From NCBI GenBank assembly GCA_026874595.1, contig CM049317.1, positions 20,235,882 through 20,299,881 on the forward strand: a stretch of 64,000 nt of DNA. Reading direction: 5' to 3'. This stretch comes from Sipunculus nudus. Its lineage: Eukaryota; Annelida; Sipuncula; Golfingiida; Sipunculidae. The notes under the pieces were generated by a model. It was not told the DNA's origin. It searched no databases and worked only from the letters and a program-made list of their open reading frames with translations. This document shows, piece after piece, positions 57,500 to 64,000 of the stretch. The first letter of the stretch is position 1, and the number at the start of each line of letters is the position of its first letter. The position numbers and the translations under genes were made by a program.

Positions 57500-58799
57500 A
57501 TTATTAAGTAAAATAAAGTTATGTCGTGTCGGTCTTCATTCCATTCACTTAAATATGATGAGTTCTGAAGTCATAGCGGACTTTTGTAACTATCCAACTA
57601 ATCTAGGGGGCTAACTTACGATGCATCTGACATATGGTGCAAGTGTCATGCGAAATTTCTGCTAGCACCGCAGAAACATGTTTCAGCTTTAATTAAGACT
57701 ATATTGGCAAGAGAAATAGAAAGTTAATTATAACGTAGTTTCGAAAAGATTGATAACACCTTTGCATTTTACTAATATTAAGTTACAGCACCTGCTAGCA
57801 ATTAATTAAACGATATTTGCTATAGTGAACTGCACAATACATTTTAATGTTTCCTTTATCATTGACCCGCTTGTTTGACTCATCGGTTCTATGTTAAAGG
57901 GACGCAGAGATGTGAGTATCTTCCTCTCGTTTATCTGACAAGGTCACACAATTTATACCTCGTCTTCATTTTTCAATCCGTATGAAATACCCACCTGAAC
58001 TGATACTATTTTATTATCTTTGTTGTAAATTCTTTTCTGTAATTGTTATTGGAGAATATAAAATGTGAAAAGCTGGATGAAATGTGCATTCCTCATATGG
58101 GAATTTTGTATTATTCAAAATAATTACTTCAATTCGTTTCAAATATGAGCAGAAGTATGGTTAGGCTATGTTTTTTTCTTCTGATGGCGCCTTGTACTCA
58201 ACTAGGGACAAGTGCAACAAGAGAAAAATGCAAGTAGATTTACTTTACATCTCATCTTATAAAAATGATATATAAGGCTACTTCTGTTTCAACTCAACCT
58301 TCCCTTAATATCACATTTAATAGATGGATATACATGGTTACCTGTAAAACAATGCCGGAGATGAATTGGTAAACAGGGTATTAATTTCAATATTGCTACA
58401 AAATACCAGGATCATTATATATGCCAAGCACATTTTGCGACAGCGCAGGTACATTTCTTATCTCAGGTTATTTTTATGAAAACATAATCAATTTTGATAT
58501 TTTCTGATAAGAGAATTTACTAAATTTATATTTGTAGTGGCAGATTTTTGTGCCATTTCTTTATTTTTTTTATTTCATATAACTTCAATTCTAATAATGT
58601 ACATTTGTTGGAAATGTAAATGTGATTTTGTGCATAAAGAAGTTGAAGAATTATGTAAAACTAAAGTAACCGACAGACCATTCTTTAATACAGGGAAGCG
58701 GTATGTAAATGTTATTCCCGCCATGTTTTAAGGGATAAATGGAATTAACATATATTCTTCGAAAACACAATAAAAAACAGGAATGTTGAATTCAATTCA
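57500..58799. other. Intergenic or degraded 5' part of a type III copy
   Basis: DNA near 58,447 (GCAGGTACATTTCTTATCTC) matches intron 1 of the type III copy at 54,935, so this is the upstream part of the next type III copy. A signal-peptide-like start exists at 58,145 (MVRLCFFLLMAPCTQLG) but its position does not match exon 1 of the other copies and no good donor follows. The exon 2 equivalent near 58,540 is not recognisable. Confidence 0.4.
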
Positions 58800-59198
58800 C
58801 AGCTAATGACGTAGCAGAAATAATATCACAATATTACCGGCCACTTTGAAAGGCATGATCCGGAGGCACGTTTCATACAGATATACAACCCCCAAGCATA
58901 CGTTTTACCACCTAGAGTTATACTACTTAAATGCAAAGGCGAGTTTGTAATTTGCAACATAATAAAAATATTACACTTATGTATGTATTTATCAATATTT
59001 ACTGATTGACTGATTTTTTTTATCTTGATGTAGACTGACGTAAGTACAGCTAACAGCGAACAACAGCATGCCTACTATTGATGGGCTAGCAAGTTTAATT
59101 TGTTGCTCATTCTTTGTCTACAGTATCCGTAATATAAACAATCATCGAGAAACCCGAGGACCTCTACACCACGGAAAATAAACATTTGTTTTACATTT

Positions 59199-59252
<54 letters not shown>

Positions 59253-59905
59253 TTAATTCTGCGGGATATGAATAATAAATATTCTATAGATTAAATTTAA
59301 CCCTGCAATAAATAGTTTTTTTTTCTATTTAATTTGGATCGACCGGAAGTTGACTTGAAGTTTAGTATCATGTATAATTGTTTTTATTTACATCACACCT
59401 TATTAACATCCCAGATGACATAAAAGCGCAGATAACTGAATTCATGGACACCCTGAAGAAAGTCATTCGGCGAAATGAGCGGATTGACATATATGGAGAG
59501 ATAGCCGTACATTTATTCAGCTATGAAGAAGATGTAAAACAAAAACAGGTTTTGGAGCTTGGAAAGTATGTTCCTTTGTCGAAAACGAACCTGTTCCGAT
59601 ACACATATTGTATAAATAAATCAAATTTACTTTGGAAAAAAATAACTAATTAAACAGATTAGCAATTACTGTTCATGTTAAAATAACTATGTTTGGTATC
59701 GTAAAGATAATTTACTACGGTCAGGTAGAGGTTTATAATGAAAATATAACAATGATTTACTTGTTGTTACGAACTAATTTCTGAAGTTTCATGTTTGTAA
59801 TGTTTGCAGTAATTAACGAATATTTTCAGAGCAATAGCTATATGGAAGAAGAATGTAGGTGCCAAAAAATGGACCCTTACCCACAATATTTGGAATGCAA
59901 ACTGA
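58800..59905 (+). pseudogene. Type III NTF2-like pseudogene
   Basis: Exon 3 (about 58,810-58,939) reads ANDVAEIISQYY, then after a one-base shift GHFERHDPEARFIQIYNPQA and YVLPP; its donor is GCGAGT. Exon 4 (59,415-59,548) is open: DDIKAQITEFMDTLKKVIRR, then IDIYGEIAVHLFSYEED. Exon 5 (59,830-59,905) reads AIAIWKKNVGAKKWTLTHNI then WNAN and TGA in the conserved frame. Exon 4 is 134 nt against 136 in the left-arm gene, so the junction to exon 5 is out of phase. More diverged than the palindrome copies. Confidence 0.7.
59201..59248. repeat. (AT)n microsatellite
   Basis: About 24 TA units in the intron before exon 4 of the type III pseudogene. Confidence 0.95.
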
Positions 59906-60539
59906 AGAAACATTTTTTTATGGATTAGATATCAACCGTGAAGCAAATAAATAAGATTCTTCAACACTTGGATTCAGTTTCGAATTTTATTGTAATGCTA
60001 ATATTTTCTTAGTATCTATCAGATAAAAATGGAATTGAAAAAAAAGACTCTCGCGCCCCATTTTTTTTTCTTTTTTCTAATATAGAGTTGACAATGTTTA
60101 CGATGTATGTAATGCTGTCTCATAGTCCCGTATTTTTAGTACTGTAATAAGTTATACGGACCAATCAGTCGACGAAATGCTAATTGTATGTTAAACCGGA
60201 AAAGTTATATTAATGTTAGTAGAACAGAAAGAGTTAATATTTAAACCTTACCTGTCTTAAGAATTACGTTAGCAAAACGTGAATGCATATACAGTAAGGG
60301 GTTGGAATCAAAAGCGTCCGCGTCGTTGACTTCGCTTCCTTTTTTAACAGTGGAGCATACCTTAAAGACAGGAAATAACCTTTTAAAGATAAGTTTGAGC
60401 TCTTTTGGTATTTCGGATATCGTTCGTATCATGCACACAAGCGTTATAAGGAACACACAGTGTAATTTATTTTAGAAAGTGTGTATAAAGCTTGTCCAAT
60501 GTAAACTGATGGCATGGCACAGATTTGATAGAAAATGAA

Positions 60540-60980
60540 CATGCCCAAAGGTCGGCATAAATGCTAAGACCCAAAAATAAGTCTGAAGCATATATACATT
60601 ATTTTTCCCAATAGATATAAAATACACAAATGTAAAGGTGAATGAACGGTCTCCAATATGTAAGAATTTACATTTCCATTCATTGCATTTTTATAAACTT
60701 AATATCAAAATGAAAATAAAAATGCATGCTGCATATTGAATCATTTTAAAAAACGTCTGCAGCCTTAACAATAAAATTACATTTCATTCAATAACCTACT
60801 AAATACTTGCTCCGTATATTATAATTCAGAAATATGAAATTGCAAAAAAAAAGAAAAAATACAATATTAAAATAATCGGTAAATAAATCTGTGCTTTAAC
60901 ATAAAGAAAATATAATTTCTGACAAAGATTTCAAAATTTAAAAACATTCTGTACACGCATTTGGTATAGACCGTAATTCC
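60540..60980 (+). pseudogene. Ghost type III exon 3 plus spacer fragment
   Basis: 60,590-60,645 retains the end of type III exon 3 (GATATAAAATACACAAATG, then AAAGG and GTGAAT at the donor), matching PPGDKIHNGKG at 35.7 and 55.2 kb; the rest is unreadable. 60,740-60,980 aligns with spacer 3,660-3,900. A heavily decayed duplicate. Confidence 0.4.
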
Positions 60981-61159
60981 GTTCGAGCCGTCTCTCTTTT
61001 GCGATCTCAATAATAAGGCGTGTTTATTGTAGATTTCAAAGGAAGTGTACCTGTTTAAATAGATTTTCTCGTGGTCTGTCAGTAGAGGCGTCTCCTTTTT
61101 AATATTCGCGCTGCGATTGACGGTCGTGGATTGGAGTGATGATCGGCCGGGAGTCGAGC

Positions 61160-61200
61160 GGGAGTTGTGACGTCAGCAAGCATTTATAAGGAGTGAGTGC
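61160..61200 (+). promoter_or_regulatory. Candidate promoter: CRE-like site plus TATA box
   Basis: TGACGTCA (61,168-61,175), a perfect CRE/ATF palindrome, stands 7 bp before TTTATAAG (61,183-61,190) in a locally GC-richer stretch. It could be a cellular promoter or a retrotransposon LTR promoter. No convincing coding frame follows. Confidence 0.35.
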
Positions 61201-61416
61201 GAAATTCCCAGGATATCAACGGCGGTCCGGGACAGGCCTGAATGTGTTAAGTCGACACAGATGATATGTGATGTCTAAAAGCGTTTTTATGGCGATGTCT
61301 GAGGATGCCACAAGTGATTTTTCTGTAAAATACCAGAGCAAGCTACGCATTTTGCCGACGCACTGGTAATCGAGGGGGATGACACTTGTTGTGTCCGCCG
61401 CCGGGAACAGACCGAG

Positions 61417-61419
<3 letters not shown>

Positions 61420-61477
<58 letters not shown>

Positions 61478-61501
61478 GACATATATATATATATATATAT
61501 A
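61420..61501. repeat. (AT)n microsatellite pair
   Basis: Two TA arrays separated by ATGACA; the flanks form a short TGACAT/ATGTCA inverted repeat around the second array. Confidence 0.95.
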
Positions 61502-61611
61502 TGTCATGGGGTGCGCACAATCGCCAGAACAATGGTGGCACCAGCTGGACTGAAGGGTTTGGGCGGAAGAAAATGGAACACCAGAGTGATTGACCAAAGT
61601 GATTTATTCTG

Positions 61612-61681
61612 TAACGTATAAAGATGTGCAATATTAGGGTCACACAGACGTGCGTGACAACAGGAAACGGCCAAATGCACA
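61612..61681 (+). repeat. Direct repeat, left copy
   Basis: TAACGTATAAAGATGTGCAA, then GACGTGCGTGACAACAGGAA and an ATGCACAG end. The second copy is at 62,053-62,122, about 440 bp away. Function unknown; could be part of a non-autonomous element. Confidence 0.7.
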
Positions 61682-62052
61682 GACATGAGAATTTACATTA
61701 AATGGTACATATAACGGTTTGGTCTATAATACAAATTCATGCAATATAATGTCATTTATAAATCTTACCCATAACATGCTGACTAGTCAACCTATTAACA
61801 TAAATACATTGGAAACATTAAACAATGATCCCTCTGGTTCTGAATATGACGCAACATCGTTATTCATTATCAATTTACCCAATGTCCGAACCGTACTATA
61901 AGGAATGACCATAAGGTCGTACCGAGACATTAACTGAATATAGGTAGTTCAGACAGAGGGTAGTCTATATTTCCATCAATAACATGTATCAGAGATATAT
62001 GCAGATTACTCCGGCATAAGCAATTTAGACATAAATAAATAACACATACATG

Positions 62053-62122
62053 TAACGTATAAAGATGTGCAATATAAGTATCGCATCGACGTGCGTGACA
62101 ACAGGAAACGATCATATGCACA
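62053..62122 (+). repeat. Direct repeat, right copy
   Basis: Second copy of 61,612-61,681, with about a dozen substitutions. Confidence 0.7.
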
Positions 62123-64000
62123 GTTTCCCGGGTCCGCGCTCGGTTATATTACGTGACCTTTGACACTAATTAAAATAACAACACTGGGGTGGGCCCTATC
62201 CGCTTTACGTGTGTCTCGCTAATAACAAGAACTCGACACGGTCAGTTGCGCGCAAAAACAAACATAAGCGGTTGAACAACATGAGATACCGTAATATACA
62301 AGTCACATTAGGGCCTGTCATTCCAACCTATGACACACACATATATATATGTGTGTGTGTGTGTGTGTGCGCAACGGTAGAGTTAGAGGAATTGCTGTGT
62401 AAAAACTTTGGTGTGTAAAAATTCTGGTACGGAGGCGTGGATGATTCCAGGAGACCTCAGCTGTGAGAGACTGTGATGCAACGTTTAGGAAGAACAGTCT
62501 TTGTGCGGTGCATAAACTGTGAAACGTATATACACGGCAAGAGATTGAGGATTAGATGAATCCGGTGAATACATGACTGGATGAACAAAACATACAGTGA
62601 GGCGAACATCGATACATCCTGGTGGTATGAGTGCGTGATAACGTAAACAGGTTTTTTTCCGTTTACCGTCATTTTTGGAATCATTGTTAATTTATGTTTT
62701 TGTATATAAGGATCGCCTATCCAGAGAATGTAGGTAATTTGTCATATATATATTTGTTTAACAGGTCTTATTTTCTTTCAAAGGTTGTCGTGTACGTACG
62801 TATGAGTTCAGCCAGTTTGTTTAACCTGAACGTTCACATCCTTACCGGTGTGACACCAGTTACCAGCAAACTGAGACTCAGTTATTTTATGGCATATGCA
62901 AGTAAGGGTTATAACCAGAAATTTCCTTTTCCCTAATTTTTTGTTCATTAATATGAAGAATCCTATATCGATATTAGCGTAAGAACTTATTTTCGAGAAC
63001 CCAGGTGTCTTATTTTATGTTGGTTTCAGTACAGTTATAATTTCATGGGAATCGGTTCATACTGGTTTAAGTCTGGATGGTTTCTGTAGTAACATTGCTT
63101 AATGTAGACTTCAAATGCAACGCAACTGTATGCTATATTGTTACCTGTGTTTCGAATTATGTCCATTTTAGTATTAAAGCAATTACTGACAGGCTACATA
63201 ATAGTGTGAGGCGATAGGCCAAAAGGGGTCAGGATGTGTGACCTAAGAAGGCGTATATAAGCTGTATATATGATTCCACGGACTCTTAGGTCAGCGCACT
63301 AGAGTGTGCAGTCTGACCGTTTGTCATCGGTCCAGAGAAGGGGCCGGTATTGTCTGAATAGCTAAGAGATGATGTTACTGTTCGTGGAATGTCAGTGACT
63401 GCCGACCCCCACATAGATCACTCTAACGACCTTTAGAGTAGAATCCTCTTTTCAGAAGGACCCGTAAACCGTTTATGTGTTTCTGTCGATGTGAAGTCAA
63501 ATATCAGACAAGGACAATTATTACGCATTCGTGTGTGCTACCGACTATTGTCGGTCACAGTGGCATATTCAGGTACATAGTGCCAGACAAATCCAGGCTA
63601 TTTCTACTTCCTTTATTATTTACTCCCTGAATCAATTCCTTGAATTCCAGTACACTCACTTACTGTGAAGAGAAATATATCGTAACTCAGCTCATATAAA
63701 CAGCAAAACCGGTTATATTGAATTAAATTGCATCATTCCATTCCCTTATATTTAGGAGAACTTAAATGTCTAAATAATAGTTGGCATTCGGTGCTACTCT
63801 TAGCACTTTATCTAATGTACGAGGACAATTTAAACATATCTATGGAATGCTTCTCACGATATTTGTTTCCAATAATGTGCGTGTAAATAAAGGAAACTCA
63901 TGTAGATTTCGTTAAAGATCAATCTTTGCGGTCGGTTAATAAGATTTTGTCCAGGAGGCATGAGAGTTTAATTCTAATCTTGCGCCCGGAAGCATGCAAA
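62123..64000. other. Gene-poor tail, less AT-rich
   Basis: Base composition is closer to balanced than in the rest of the window. A (GT)n run lies at 62,339-62,369. A TATATAAG box at 63,253-63,260 follows GTGTGACCTAAGAAGGCG, and ACTCTTAGGTCA downstream repeats the GACCTAAG motif in inverse. This resembles an LTR or promoter region, but no open frame with a recognisable product was found. Confidence 0.4.

Noticed and set aside
58145-58215. Signal-peptide-like start MVRLCFFLLMAPCTQLG as exon 1 of the 58.8-59.9 kb type III copy
   Set aside because: Position does not match exon 1 relative to shared intron sequence, and no convincing donor follows.
60241-60456. 71-codon minus-strand frame ending at a GTAAGG donor
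   Set aside because: The donor context is suggestive, but I recognise no domain, acceptor or partner exon.

Overview
The window is eukaryotic, AT-rich and intron-containing. It has about twenty (AT)n microsatellites, degenerate transposons and dispersed repeats of a kind I associate with mollusc (especially bivalve) genomes. The molluscan assignment is an inference from repeat and gene style. I recognised no rRNA, tRNA, CRISPR array or bacterial-style operon.

Main content: a cluster of about thirteen copies of a small gene of the NTF2-like fold (SnoaL-like/DUF4440 type), mostly decayed, carried on large segmental duplications. Four subfamilies can be told apart. Type I (near 0.3-1.0, 8.7-10.2, 38.4-40.0 and 50.7-52.3 kb) starts with a 13-nt coding exon (MKAS) and has no signal peptide. 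Type II (5.6, 14.2-15.3, 40.8 and 47.4-48.6 kb) lies next to type I and often carries an (AT)n run in its last intron. Type III (34.8-36.4, 54.8-55.7, 58.8-59.9 and about 60.6 kb) has a signal peptide where exon 1 is preserved. Type IV is one orphan exon at 32.4 kb. The 8,729-10,242 minus-strand copy is complete: four exons, all phases consistent, 137 aa. The 34,804-36,442 copy is complete except for one in-frame TGA, in an 84-nt exon that can be skipped without changing frame.

Layout. 0.1-16.6 kb is a tandem duplication (period about 8.5 kb) of a type I / spacer / type II unit. 16.7-20.6 kb holds small duplicate fragments, a 148-bp satellite (18.06-19.28 kb) and a dispersed repeat. 21.4-24.5 kb holds relics of a Mutator-like transposase. 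25.25-26.36 kb is a detached third copy of palindrome-arm DNA. 26.4-32.0 kb (minus) holds exons of a transposon protein whose N-terminus resembles vertebrate RAG1 (zinc-binding region plus RING), interrupted by a SAP/SWIM-type gene fragment (+) and an HTH_Tnp_4 transposase N-terminus (-). 35.2-55.75 kb is a giant imperfect inverted repeat (arms about 7.5 and 10.2 kb, spacer 2.9 kb) carrying type I, II and III copies in mirror order. A 5'-truncated Ty3/gypsy fragment with RNase H and a 3' LTR cuts into the right-hand type III copy at about 55.75 kb. Beyond 57.5 kb there are decayed type III exons, then a less AT-rich, promoter-like but gene-poor tail (61-64 kb).

The picture is birth-and-death evolution: one small protein family amplified by tandem and inverted duplication, with most copies losing a splice site, gaining a stop, or being broken by deletions and transposons. 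What the proteins do is not evident. The fold is used elsewhere for small-ligand enzymes and binding proteins, and type III would be secreted.
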